Source: JAJRXG01 sp038523965
GTDB taxonomy: Bacteria > Bacteroidota > Bacteroidia > Chitinophagales > Saprospiraceae
Assembly (NCBI GenBank): GCA_038523965.1
Contig: JBCBIX010000001.1
Coordinates: forward strand, 1 to 64,000
Reading direction: 5' to 3'
Length of the DNA: 64,000 nucleotides
The notes under the pieces were generated by a model. It was not told the origin of the DNA. It searched no databases and saw only the letters and a list, made by a program, of their open reading frames with translations. Made by a program: the position numbers and the translations under genes. Shown here piece after piece: positions 16,885 to 24,888 of this stretch. How positions within the stretch are numbered: the first letter of the stretch is position 1; each line of letters starts with the position of its first letter.

Positions 16885-17519
16885 GATCCTATGCGCACAT
16901 CATTTAAATATGTTCTCCATGACTCCATGCAGGCGTGTTTACGTCTGTACATCGTGTTTGGACTCGACATACCGAGCTTCTTGACGATGGACTTGACATC
17001 TTGCCCTGTCATAACCATCTCTAACAATTGTTGACAGGTACTCGATAGTCGCCTAAACGAAGTATGTAGACTCCGTTGCCTCAACTCCTCTTCTTCGATG
17101 GCGATCAGATGTTCCTCGCTGCTGTAGTCATCCTCATATCGTAGCGGATTCTCAGATCTTACCTTGTCTTCAGTCTTTTTCTTTCGGATTTTATCGATCC
17201 ACTTGTTCTTACATATTTGAGTAAGAAGGGCCTCAATGTTAGAATCGTGACCGATACCGCTGGCTACTGCCTTGCGTATCAAGGCTTCAATCGAATCTTG
17301 AAAAATATCCAGGGCATCTTCGGTGGTACCAGAATTACTCTGTATCCATGACTTGACAGAAGGAAGAACAGAAGTATAGAGTCCTCGCAACAATTCAGGA
17401 TCTCCTGATCGGAGACGCTGATTAAGGTCAAGTTGAGACACTAAGCCGGACTTTTGAGTGAGATCGGGTGGTTCTGCGTCGAAAGTACGAAATGGCTTGA
17501 GATATCCAGAAGGATTCAC
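16881..17519 (-). CDS. ECF-type RNA polymerase sigma factor
   Basis: 212 residues. The region-2-like part shows E-D-A-L-D-I-F-Q-D-S-I and A-L-L-T-Q-I-C-K-N-K-W-I-D-K-I-R-K-K-K (core binding and -10 recognition), followed by an acidic linker and a region-4 helix-turn-helix (V-K-S-I-V-K-K-L-G-M-S-S-P-N-T-M-Y-R-R-K). This is the sigma-70 ECF architecture found in many Bacteroidota sigma/anti-sigma pairs. Its targets are unknown. The pair has its own transcription unit, convergent with rpsT. Confidence 0.88.
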   Translation of the reverse strand: MNPSGYLKPFRTFDAEPPDLTQKSGLVSQLDLNQRLRSGDPELLRGLYTSVLPSVKSWIQSNSGTTEDALDIFQDSIEALIRKAVASGIGHDSNIEALLTQICKNKWIDKIRKKKTEDKVRSENPLRYEDDYSSEEHLIAIEEEELRQRSLHTSFRRLSSTCQQLLEMVMTGQDVKSIVKKLGMSSPNTMYRRKHACMESWRTYLNDVRIGS

Positions 17520-17595
17520 TCAAGCGATCCCAAAGGAAAGTCAGAACGACATCTACGTAAATCAACTCAAGGCAATCTGACCTATCCATCCAAAA

Positions 17596-18480
17596 CTATT
17601 CGTCGGACATGCTGGCAAAGACAATGTCTACAAATCGATCGGCAGTAATAAATGCCCAGTTCAAGTCCTCGTACCCGGCTACTATCTCAGCCGAATTGAT
17701 TTCTTCTCGCGTTTTGTGATCCTGAAGTTCTGAAATCATGCGATCTCTAATCGTCATCAAGAAGGTACGATAGTAAAGAAGGTCTTGCATCGAGGCCATC
17801 GGTCCGTGACCAGGGATGATTTGTGTGTCTTGGTCTATGATCAGTAGAGCTCTTTCTACGGCCGATATCGCACCACGAAAACTACCTCCCGAGTTCAGAT
17901 CGATATAGGGAAACCGCTTGTGAAAAAAGCAATCACCCATATGCAATACATTACTCTCTGGAAACCACACAAAGGCATCTCCATCAGTATGCGCGCTATC
18001 GACATGGATCATCATAACTGGCTCTTCTAAATCACGGAAAGTCAAGCCTTCATCAAAGGTGATGACAGGAAGGGCGATAACCGGTGCTGCTGCGGTTATC
18101 TTACCTCCGCGATTTTGTTCTTGACTCATGCGCACATGAACATTATCGTGAGCGATGATCATTGCTCCAGCAGTCCCAAAGTTCTCGTTACCTCCAGTAT
18201 GGTCGCCGTGCCAATGGGTATTAACCAAGATGGACACTGGTAACTGACTGATACTATCGATTTCGGCCATTATTTTCTGAGAGAGGGGAGCGAATTGGTC
18301 ATCGATCATAAATGCCTTCTCGTCACCAACATAGAGTCCAATATTGCCTCCTGCACCCTGTAACATGTAATGTCGATCCGTAAGCTGTGTACTCTTGATC
18401 TCGACATTCATGAATCTTCCCTGAGTGTACGCGAGAACAGGTATCAGCATTAGGAATAAAACAAATGAACGAGACTCCAT
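17596..18480 (-). CDS. Exported metallo-beta-lactamase-fold hydrolase
   Basis: About 294 residues from the second ATG (18480), which starts directly with the signal peptide M-E-S-R-S-F-V-L-F-L-M-L-I-P; the ATG at 18495 adds five residues and is equally possible. The zinc motif H-W-H-G-D-H-T-G-G-N is complete, with later ligands in H-V-D-S-A-H-T-D-G-D and I-P-G-H-G-P. The spacing resembles subclass B3 / quinoprotein-relay-like hydrolases. It is periplasmic; real substrates of such proteins are often not beta-lactams, so a resistance role should not be assumed. Confidence 0.88.
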   Translation of the reverse strand: MESRSFVLFLMLIPVLAYTQGRFMNVEIKSTQLTDRHYMLQGAGGNIGLYVGDEKAFMIDDQFAPLSQKIMAEIDSISQLPVSILVNTHWHGDHTGGNENFGTAGAMIIAHDNVHVRMSQEQNRGGKITAAAPVIALPVITFDEGLTFRDLEEPVMMIHVDSAHTDGDAFVWFPESNVLHMGDCFFHKRFPYIDLNSGGSFRGAISAVERALLIIDQDTQIIPGHGPMASMQDLLYYRTFLMTIRDRMISELQDHKTREEINSAEIVAGYEDLNWAFITADRFVDIVFASMSDE

Positions 18481-18531
18481 AGCCCAGATTTTCATAAAAG
18501 AGAATTGTAAAGGTGCAAAGGACTATTCAGC

Positions 18532-19761
18532 CTACAATGTGCTGGCTGCCTCATTGACTAAGCGCATCGGAACGGCGACACATTTGCGCTCCATGTAATT
18601 AGCAATCTCCTGGATTAAGTCTTGCACTTCTGGAGATAGTGTTGATATCTGATCCTTGTACACTTTATTCAAGGCGCGATCTTTTACAGATTTAATCTCT
18701 GTAGGAAGATGTCTGAAAGCACGTTGCACTTTTCGACGTTCGTACATCTTGTGGAACTCGTCAAGGTGCTGGCCGAGGATCATGCGTGCCGCTGCTATAT
18801 TGCCACGACGATACTTCAGATTGTCCTCTGCTAACACTCGAATACTATCGATACTGGTGTAGCTCACAGTAGGAAGCTGAGCGACAGAGCGCTCTACATT
18901 ATGTGGTATCGATAGATCGATTATCACCTTCAATTCATTACCCGCGATACCCGACCAGAGAGTTTCCGTGATGATCGGCTCCTGCGCTGAGGTCGACGTA
19001 AACAGTGCACCGAATGAATCTGAATAGCATTCCAGGTCTCCCAAGTGGCGCGCCTCAGCACCCAACTCATCACTGAGCTCTTTTGCATTATTGAGAGATC
19101 TATTAAAAATGCAAAGCTTGCCGTAGCCGTGTTTTTTAAGAAATCGTCCGATAGTGCGATTGGTCTCACCAGCTCCAACCAAGAGAATACGCTCCGATCG
19201 ATCGACATTCTTGGATAAGAAAGACTGGATAGCCAATGATGCTACCGACACCGGCTTTGCACCTATCGCAGTATTTGTATACACATCCTTTGCTGCACGT
19301 ACAGCAGTCTTCTCAAGAAGTCGTAGGCGATCCCCACATAATCCATTCTTCCAACCAAAATCGTAAGCAGCCCTAAACTGGCGGAAAATCTCACGTTCAC
19401 CCACAACTAAAGAATCGATTGACGACACCAACTCCAATACCTCGGTTATCGCGGCTTTACCCTTACTGATGCGAACGACCTTCTCAAGATTTACATTCGT
19501 TTCTACTGTGAAATCTGGATTGATCGTCCGAAACAGGGACACAGCATCTGCGTGGGTGAGCGGCTTCTCGCCATAGAATAAGAAAACAACACGATTACAC
19601 GTATTCAAATAGAGTACTTCTTCCTGTCCTGTGGTTGTCTTGACAGATTCGAGTTGATTGACTAACTGTGCTTCGTCATTATAGCGGATGATCAGTCGTC
19701 CGAGATCCTCCACGTTGAGACTGCGGTGGGTGATCGTGATATGCTTGTAATTATCCAGCAT
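18532..19761 (-). CDS. hemA: Glutamyl-tRNA reductase
   Basis: 409 residues. It reduces glutamyl-tRNA(Glu) to glutamate-1-semialdehyde, the first step of C5-pathway tetrapyrrole synthesis. The catalytic Cys55 lies in L-N-T-C-N-R; the conserved V-V-G-E-R-E-I-F segment (canonically G-E-x-Q-I-L-G-Q) and the NADPH-binding L-L-V-G-A-G-E-T-N are present, with a C-terminal helical dimerisation region. The E-R-E-I-F-R-Q variant matches other Bacteroidota. No other hem genes adjoin. An exact -7 box lies 10 bp upstream. Confidence 0.95.
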   Translation of the reverse strand: MLDNYKHITITHRSLNVEDLGRLIIRYNDEAQLVNQLESVKTTTGQEEVLYLNTCNRVVFLFYGEKPLTHADAVSLFRTINPDFTVETNVNLEKVVRISKGKAAITEVLELVSSIDSLVVGEREIFRQFRAAYDFGWKNGLCGDRLRLLEKTAVRAAKDVYTNTAIGAKPVSVASLAIQSFLSKNVDRSERILLVGAGETNRTIGRFLKKHGYGKLCIFNRSLNNAKELSDELGAEARHLGDLECYSDSFGALFTSTSAQEPIITETLWSGIAGNELKVIIDLSIPHNVERSVAQLPTVSYTSIDSIRVLAEDNLKYRRGNIAAARMILGQHLDEFHKMYERRKVQRAFRHLPTEIKSVKDRALNKVYKDQISTLSPEVQDLIQEIANYMERKCVAVPMRLVNEAASTL

Positions 19762-19771
19762 CCTGTAGTCA

Positions 19772-19779
19772 CAAAATTA
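19772..19779 (-). promoter_or_regulatory. Promoter -7 box TAATTTTG (hemA)
   Basis: Minus-strand TAnnTTTG match 10 bp upstream of the hemA ATG; the predicted transcript start would fall very close to the start codon, implying a short or nearly leaderless 5' end. Confidence 0.5.
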
Positions 19780-19873
19780 GCTTCAAGAGCTACTTAGATT
19801 GTCATGCGTTTGTAATGTTTGTGGGAGATACATTACACATAATTAGTATATCATTGCGACCAAAGAATAGTCC

Positions 19874-20254
19874 ATGGAAGTAGAAGGCAAAATCAAGTTG
19901 ATCGGTCAGACTGAGACAGTAGGCAATGGTTTTACCAAACGTCTGCTGGTGGTAACAACAGACGAGATGTATCCTCAGCATATCTCCATTGAATTCGTCA
20001 AGGATAAAACATCAATGCTGGATTCTTACACAGTAGGACAGCCTGTCAAGGTTAGTATCAACCTTAGAGGGAGAGAGTGGACCAGTCCGCAGGGGGAGGT
20101 CAAGTACTTCAACTCGATCCAAGGCTGGCGCATCGAGGCTGCTCAGACATCACCTGCCGCAACTGCTCCATCTGCGCCGTCAGATCCAAGTAATTGGCCC
20201 ACGATGAAAGACGCACCCAAAACGAGTGAAGAGTTCGACGACTTACCCTTCTGA
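19874..20254 (+). CDS. DUF3127 protein (OB-fold-like)
   Basis: 126 residues. The first 90 residues (M-E-V-E-G-K-I-K-L-I-G..., F-V-K-D-K-T-S-M-L, V-S-I-N-L-R-G-R-E-W) match the DUF3127 family, common in Bacteroidota and predicted to take a nucleic-acid-binding OB fold. The C-terminal tail is Pro/Ala/Ser-rich and ends with acidic-hydrophobic D-D-L-P-F, strikingly like the SSB C-terminal tip (D-D-D-I-P-F) that recruits DNA-repair partners. A role as an SSB-like accessory protein is inference from that tail. Confidence 0.82.
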   Translation: MEVEGKIKLIGQTETVGNGFTKRLLVVTTDEMYPQHISIEFVKDKTSMLDSYTVGQPVKVSINLRGREWTSPQGEVKYFNSIQGWRIEAAQTSPAATAPSAPSDPSNWPTMKDAPKTSEEFDDLPF

Positions 20255-20302
20255 TCTACTGATTCAGAACGGCCCTCAGAGCTGTGCATGAGTGATATTC
20301 CC

Positions 20303-20310
20303 TACCTTCG
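20303..20310 (+). promoter_or_regulatory. Probable promoter -7 box TACCTTCG (icd)
   Basis: One mismatch to TAnnTTTG, 52 bp upstream of the icd start, in the 108-bp gap after the DUF3127 gene. Weak on its own. Confidence 0.35.
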
Positions 20311-20362
20311 CGCCCTGATTATGCGGCGCTAAGCCGTTACCTCTAATACAAAAGTTAACATC

Positions 20363-21586
20363 ATGAGTGGTACCAAAATAACCCTATCCCGTCGTGGCAA
20401 GCTCCAAGTGCCGAACGATCCAATTATCCCATTTATCGAAGGTGATGGCATCGGTCCAGACATTTGGGCTGCAGCCCAAAAGGTTATCGACGCCGCTGTC
20501 GAAAAAGCATTCGACGGTAAGCGCAAAATCCATTGGAAAGAAGTTTATGCTGGCGAGAAAGCCAACGAAAAGGTGGGCGAATGGCTCCCTAAAGAAACCA
20601 CTGATGGGATCGCCGAGCATCTTGTAGCCATCAAAGGACCACTGACTACTCCTGTTGGTGGTGGGTTTCGATCTCTTAATGTAGCCATCCGCCAGATCTT
20701 GGATCTCTACGCATGTGTCCGTCCAGTAAAGTGGTACCGAGGTGTACCCAGCCCAGTCAAGAAACCAGGCCTTGTAGACATGGTCATCTTCAGAGAAAAT
20801 ACTGAAGACATCTACGCCGGTATCGAGTACTTACATGGTACTGAGGAGAATGATAAGATGAAACAATTTCTCATCGAGGAAATGGGTGTGACCGGGATTC
20901 GCTTCCCCGACACTGCATCTCTTGGAGTGAAGCCCGTTTCAGTGGAAGGTACAGAACGTCTTGTACGTTCAGCGATTAAGTACGCTATCGACAACAAGAG
21001 AGACTCTGTCACTCTGGTGCACAAAGGAAACATCATGAAGTTCACCGAGGGCAAGTTCAAAGAGTGGGGATATGCGCTCGCCAAGCGCGAGTTTGAGGCG
21101 AAGGATCTCGATGGTGGCCCATGGCAAGTGATCGATCATAAAGGAAGAGAGATCATCGTTAAGGACGTGATCGCGGACGCCTTCCTACAACAAATCCTTC
21201 TTCGTCCAGCCGAATACGATGTCATCGCAACACTTAATCTGAATGGTGACTATATCTCGGATGCGCTTGCCGCAGCAGTTGGTGGAATTGGTATCGCTCC
21301 TGGAGCAAATATTAATTATGAAACGGGTATAGCTGTCTTCGAAGCCACCCATGGTACGGCGCCAAAATATGCTGGTCAGGACAAAGTGAATCCGAGTTCC
21401 GTTATCCTGTCAGGCGTAATGATGTTACAGTACATGGGCTGGAAAAAAGCTGGCATCCTCATCGAAAAAGGAATCAAGGGAGCCATCAAGAGTAAGAAGG
21501 TAACCTACGACTTTGAACGTCTCATGAAAGATGCGACTAAGGTTAGCTGCTCACAGTTTGGTGAAGAAATTATCAAGAATATGTAG
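20363..21586 (+). CDS. icd: NADP-dependent isocitrate dehydrogenase
   Basis: 407 residues, homodimeric bacterial type. It oxidatively decarboxylates isocitrate to 2-oxoglutarate. The substrate loop F-R-S-L-N-V-A-I-R-Q contains the serine that is phosphorylated by AceK in E. coli; V-I-F-R-E-N-T-E-D-I-Y-A-G and L-N-L-N-G-D-Y-I-S-D also match. ATG 20363 gives the expected N-terminus and is followed by K-L-Q-V-P-N-D-P-I-I-P-F-I-E-G-D-G-I-G. Together with sucA and fumC it is one of three TCA-cycle genes in the window, all in separate transcription units. Confidence 0.97.
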   Translation: MSGTKITLSRRGKLQVPNDPIIPFIEGDGIGPDIWAAAQKVIDAAVEKAFDGKRKIHWKEVYAGEKANEKVGEWLPKETTDGIAEHLVAIKGPLTTPVGGGFRSLNVAIRQILDLYACVRPVKWYRGVPSPVKKPGLVDMVIFRENTEDIYAGIEYLHGTEENDKMKQFLIEEMGVTGIRFPDTASLGVKPVSVEGTERLVRSAIKYAIDNKRDSVTLVHKGNIMKFTEGKFKEWGYALAKREFEAKDLDGGPWQVIDHKGREIIVKDVIADAFLQQILLRPAEYDVIATLNLNGDYISDALAAAVGGIGIAPGANINYETGIAVFEATHGTAPKYAGQDKVNPSSVILSGVMMLQYMGWKKAGILIEKGIKGAIKSKKVTYDFERLMKDATKVSCSQFGEEIIKNM

Positions 21587-21623
21587 TGCCTGGTTCACAT
21601 CAGGTTATGACTTAAATCTGAAA

Positions 21624-21654
21624 GGCTCCAGAAATTCTGGAGTCTTTTTTTTTT
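21624..21654 (+). terminator. Rho-independent terminator after icd
   Basis: Stem G-G-C-T-C-C-A-G-A (21624-21632) with T-C-T-G-G-A-G-T-C (21636-21644), followed by an uninterrupted run of T (to 21654). Confidence 0.9.
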
Positions 21655-21746
21655 GCAATGCTTGCAACCAAGTTCGAGGTGTTACGTAAAAGATGAAGGA
21701 CCTCCATGAGACAACGACTCTGGGCAACCATTACGAATAAGTGAAA

Positions 21747-21774
21747 CAAAAAACCCCACCAATTATGGCAGGGT
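21747..21774 (-). terminator. Terminator downstream of tRNA-His
   Basis: On the minus strand A-C-C-C-T-G-C-C pairs over 8 bp (two G-T pairs) with G-G-T-G-G-G-G-T across a 6-nt loop, followed by T6. It starts 11 bp after the tRNA 3' end, and the 21655-21746 gap holds nothing else recognisable. Confidence 0.65.
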
Positions 21775-21784
21775 CTTTAAGGTT

Positions 21785-21862
21785 TGGGGTGAAAGACGGG
21801 ATTTGAACCCGCGGCCTCCGGAACCACAATCCGGCGCTCTAACCAGCTGAGCTACAATCACC
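21785..21862 (-). tRNA. tRNA-His (anticodon GTG)
   Basis: Minus-strand cloverleaf: an extra 5' G(-1) opposite discriminator C73 (both diagnostic for His), D-arm G-C-T-C...G-A-G-C, anticodon stem C-C-G-G-A/T-C-C-G-G around loop T-T-G-T-G-G-T, T-arm G-C-G-G-G-T-T-C-A-A-A-T-C-C-C-G-T. CCA is encoded (21785-21787). As I read it, acceptor positions 5-68 and 6-67 are U-U mismatches. Confidence 0.93.
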
Positions 21863-21942
21863 ACTTCTAATGGAGGCGCAAAATAACACAAGATTTAGCT
21901 GTCAGACAAGAGGTCCTTTTAGGTGAGATCCTGACCTGAAGA

Positions 21943-22758
21943 GTGAACTTTGCTATCATGAAAGAACGGTCATACCATTGGATGCAGCGAGCTTATCTCC
22001 TGCTGAAGTGGATGAAGGACGCAAAGTCTATAGATACCATAGATAGCCCCTATCTCGTCGATTGGGTTAAGCACGTGATCCTTCGGTCCGGCACTCCAGA
22101 TCCAAAGAGTGCCGAGATTGAAACCCTGCGACGACAGCTGTTAAAAATAGATATCCTAACAAATGAGAATCCACCTCGAACAATCGCCCAGGTTGCTCGC
22201 CATGCTGTAAGTAGTCGTAGAAAATGTATGTTCCTCAATAGATTGATCATGTGGAAAGATCCTGACAGCATTCTGGAACTTGGTACTTGCTTGGGAATTT
22301 CCACTTACTATCTCGCCAAAAACACATCAGCCAGACTCACCACAATAGAAAGGAATCAACAATTTCATGACATCGCCAAAACAAAGGCGCCATCATGGTT
22401 AAGTGGAATAAATTTTATCCTGGGAGACTTCTTAGAAGTTCTGCCCGACCTGATTACGGCATCTGATCGATTCGACGTCATCTACATCGATGGTGCACAC
22501 AACTCTATGATTCAAAGGGAGCTTTGGCCACATTATCTTCAATTACTGGCACCTGGAGGTATGTTAGTCATAGACGACATCCATTGGTCAAAGGCAATGG
22601 CCGAATGGTGGGGCGAGATTAGAACCGATAGCCGATTTAACCTGTCAATAGATTTGTTTCAGCTGGGGATACTACTGTCTGACGCACCCACAAAAGAAAA
22701 AATTGAGCTAAAGATGCTTCCCCTACCCCTTCGATGGCAGTTGGGGCTCTGGAGATAA
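21943..22758 (+). CDS. Class I SAM-dependent methyltransferase
   Basis: 271 residues from ATG 21943 (ATG 21958 is an alternative). A Rossmann SAM-binding core occupies about 100-210: I-L-E-L-G-T-C-L-G-I-S-T (motif I), L-T-T-I-E-R-N (acidic ribose-binding residue), F-D-V-I-Y-I-D-G-A-H-N and G-G-M-L-V-I-D-D-I-H-W. The D-G-A-H and D-D-I-H-W motifs resemble O-methyltransferase-like families (Methyltransf_24). The about 95-residue N-terminal helical region is typical of a Bacteroidota subgroup. Substrate unknown. Its 3' end overlaps the convergent HTH gene by 36 bp. Confidence 0.85.
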   Translation: MNFAIMKERSYHWMQRAYLLLKWMKDAKSIDTIDSPYLVDWVKHVILRSGTPDPKSAEIETLRRQLLKIDILTNENPPRTIAQVARHAVSSRRKCMFLNRLIMWKDPDSILELGTCLGISTYYLAKNTSARLTTIERNQQFHDIAKTKAPSWLSGINFILGDFLEVLPDLITASDRFDVIYIDGAHNSMIQRELWPHYLQLLAPGGMLVIDDIHWSKAMAEWWGEIRTDSRFNLSIDLFQLGILLSDAPTKEKIELKMLPLPLRWQLGLWR

Positions 22759-23124
22759 GGATGTTATCTGACCACCTTGAGATACAAGTCGCTCAATGGT
22801 CATACTGAGACTGTCAATCGATGCGCGTTGTTGTGCCAGCAAGGATCCGAAGGAATGAATCTGTCCTTTCTGACGGTCCTCCTCGACCTCACTTTTGAGA
22901 ATTCGGCCATATCCAGTGAATAAGTACTCGCTATTCAATTGATACTCTTGGATACACGACCGCAGGATGGCGATGGTAACATCCCGTCGACCTTTGAGAA
23001 TTTCGTTTAAACTCTGCGGGTAAGTATCGATAGAGAGGGCAAATTGACGGGCAGACCTAACGATCCCTTTGTCCTTGAGATGGTTAAAACACGTGACGAA
23101 CCGTACCGATACCGGATCTTGCAT
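22723..23124 (-). CDS. XRE-like helix-turn-helix protein
   Basis: 133 residues. The N-terminal 70 residues form an HTH-like domain (V-R-S-A-R-Q-F-A-L-S-I-D-T-Y-P-Q-S-L-N-E-I-L-K-G-R-R-D split over 22977-23070, then L-N-S-E-Y-L-F-T-G), resembling phage-type/XRE regulators that recognise DNA and count residues to a conserved G-x-G. The C-terminal half is a short coiled coil (S-L-L-A-Q-Q-R-A-S-I-D-S-L). It is probably a small DNA-binding regulator. It converges on and overlaps the methyltransferase; the upstream gap (23125-23245) shows only AT-rich sequence. Confidence 0.65.
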   Translation of the reverse strand: MQDPVSVRFVTCFNHLKDKGIVRSARQFALSIDTYPQSLNEILKGRRDVTIAILRSCIQEYQLNSEYLFTGYGRILKSEVEEDRQKGQIHSFGSLLAQQRASIDSLSMTIERLVSQGGQITSLSPEPQLPSKG

Positions 23125-23245
23125 AGCCTGTTTCTCTCAGCGCTAACATATAACATATTCTTAAAATATGATAGGATCGTAATGTATTCTATGCTGATAA
23201 TGAGCTATTTATACATAAAGAAAAAACAGAACCTATCAATTACCC

Positions 23246-23596
23246 TTACTTCTTGGGTTTGAGGATTCCCGTTTCTTCTCCAAAGTATTGGGCGAATCTG
23301 GCGATATCGTTGGCCATATTGGCCTTTTTAGTAGCTCTGTGATAACTATCTGCTAATCCCTTGAGTGTGTAGTACATCATTCGGTCCATTTCCCCTACTT
23401 CGAACTTTTCTGTCCACAGATCGATCTTAAGAGTCTCGAGCTGATCTTTGTCAAATAGAGAAAGGAAAAAGGCCTTCGCCGGTGCTTCTTTGCCATCAGA
23501 AGGAGGATCATCGCTTTTCCACGTGATATCTGTTGGCACATTCGACTCGTTAAGTTCGATGTCCAAATTGACGGTGACTTTGCGGGCATTGCTCAT
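23246..23596 (-). CDS. gldC: Gliding motility protein GldC
   Basis: 116 residues matching the small cytoplasmic GldC family: K-V-T-V-N-L-D-I-E-L-N-E, P-T-D-I-T-W-K-S-D-D, A-K-A-F-F-L-S-L-F-D, and M-D-R-M-M-Y-Y-T-L-K-G-L-A-D-S-Y-H-R-A-T. GldC was found in Flavobacterium johnsoniae gliding mutants and is widespread in Bacteroidota, including non-gliders; it is an accessory factor, not a T9SS core part. It is the last gene of an Lrp-TraB-gldC unit, with its ATG overlapping the TraB/GumN stop by 4 bp. It fits with the three T9SS cargo proteins in this window. Confidence 0.9.
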   Translation of the reverse strand: MSNARKVTVNLDIELNESNVPTDITWKSDDPPSDGKEAPAKAFFLSLFDKDQLETLKIDLWTEKFEVGEMDRMMYYTLKGLADSYHRATKKANMANDIARFAQYFGEETGILKPKK

Positions 23597-24396
23597 AGTA
23601 ATCCTATTTCTTGATGGGAAATGGCTCTCAGGCTGGCACCTCGACGCTTGAGTATAGCTAACACACCATTGGCTCCGGCGAGATGACCGGCGCCAAAACT
23701 AAACAATGATGGATTCTCATGATGCCAGCTCCAAATACGATCTGCCATCCTGAGATTGCGATCTGAAAGTAGAACGCGAGACTCCGCTCGAATCGAATCT
23801 CTACTCATTTTATACAGTCCATAGATATCCATATGCCGATAGGCTTTGGAGAGACGCCGCAGTTTGCGAACCTGTCCACTCACATGGAGAGACAGTCTAC
23901 ACAACTCACGGTATTGACGCCTGAGTGATAGTTGGCGAAGTACTTCGACTTGTTCTTCTGGTGTTTCGATACCCACCACGGTCTTTGAACTACGCCCAGC
24001 CGTGTCCCAGATCATTTGATCTAAGGCAAGACCATCATCATCCAATATCTTTTTTTGGATCATTGAGATCACAAACAGAGGGTGGACCCTCTCATACAAG
24101 GAGATATCTATCTGATAGTATCTTATAAAGGTATCTCGCATGCGCCGCCACCGATTAGTTGTCAGATAGTGCTGATAACTAACCCCATCAGGTAACATCA
24201 TGTGATTTTGGAGAAATGCCTGAGCATCCCCTGAAAGTGATGACTCCGTGTAGATAAAATGGTAATGACCTATGAGTGTCTCGATATAAGGCCAATGCGC
24301 AAGTGCGTCGTGACCTGACAAATGCATCGTACCAACTATGGTCGAGGCTGTGGGGCTATCTATGGTGGACAGCTGCCAGAAGATGGAATTAGTCAA
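23593..24396 (-). CDS. TraB/GumN family protein
   Basis: 267 residues. The family's conserved ends are visible: V-G-T-M-H-L near residue 23 (GTxH) and F-G-A-G-H-L-A-G near 238 (GxxH), with I-Y-T-E-S-S carrying the conserved Glu. These residues are thought to coordinate metal in Tiki-like proteases; activity for bacterial TraB/GumN members is mostly untested. There is no clear signal peptide, although many members have one. It begins 2 bp after the Lrp-type regulator and overlaps gldC by 4 bp. Confidence 0.82.
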   Translation of the reverse strand: MTNSIFWQLSTIDSPTASTIVGTMHLSGHDALAHWPYIETLIGHYHFIYTESSLSGDAQAFLQNHMMLPDGVSYQHYLTTNRWRRMRDTFIRYYQIDISLYERVHPLFVISMIQKKILDDDGLALDQMIWDTAGRSSKTVVGIETPEEQVEVLRQLSLRRQYRELCRLSLHVSGQVRKLRRLSKAYRHMDIYGLYKMSRDSIRAESRVLLSDRNLRMADRIWSWHHENPSLFSFGAGHLAGANGVLAILKRRGASLRAISHQEIGLL

Positions 24397-24398
24397 CC

Positions 24399-24875
24399 CT
24401 ACTCGTAAGGGTACGGAAGGACTTTAGATTTCTTCACCTTAGATAGCGTCATCAGTGTACGCAGTCTCTCCACTTCTTCTATCTGTGATAATTTCTTGAA
24501 CAATAATTGCTCATATGCAGGTATATCCGCGCAGACCACACGAAGCAAAAAATCTCCATCTCCAGTTATGATGTAAACTTCAGTAACCTCATCTACTTTT
24601 TGGATCTTTTGGATGAAACTGTCCAGAGCATTTTCCTTCTGCCACGCCAATGATACCAGCACAAACGTGCTGACATTCAGTCCAAGCTTGCTCGCGTCTA
24701 CCTTGGCATGATAGCTCTGGATGACCCCTGAGTGTTCTAACTTCTTAACTCGCTCCAGAGTAGGTGCCGGCGAGAGGCCTATGCGCTTGGATAGATCGAG
24801 GTTGGTAATCTTGCTATTCTCCTGGAGAAGTCTGAGAATCTTGAGATCTATATTGTCCAGCTTTGTGTCTGACAT
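24399..24875 (-). CDS. Lrp/AsnC family transcriptional regulator
   Basis: 158 residues. An N-terminal winged HTH (L-D-N-I-D-L-K-I-L-R-L-L-Q-E-N-S, L-S-K-R-I-G-L-S-P-A-P-T) and a C-terminal RAM/AsnC ligand-binding domain (V-T-E-V-Y-I-I-T-G-D-G-D-F-L-L-R-V) are both clear. Such proteins form octamers and sense amino acids. It heads a three-gene unit with the TraB/GumN and GldC genes. Two inverted AT-rich sites upstream (24889-24980) are candidate autoregulatory sites. Confidence 0.94.
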   Translation of the reverse strand: MSDTKLDNIDLKILRLLQENSKITNLDLSKRIGLSPAPTLERVKKLEHSGVIQSYHAKVDASKLGLNVSTFVLVSLAWQKENALDSFIQKIQKVDEVTEVYIITGDGDFLLRVVCADIPAYEQLLFKKLSQIEEVERLRTLMTLSKVKKSKVLPYPYE

Positions 24876-24888
24876 GATTGTGACTTTA

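Noticed and set aside
17596..18480. Antibiotic resistance beta-lactamase
   Set aside because: The metallo-beta-lactamase fold is shared by many hydrolases; the sequence alone does not support beta-lactam hydrolysis.
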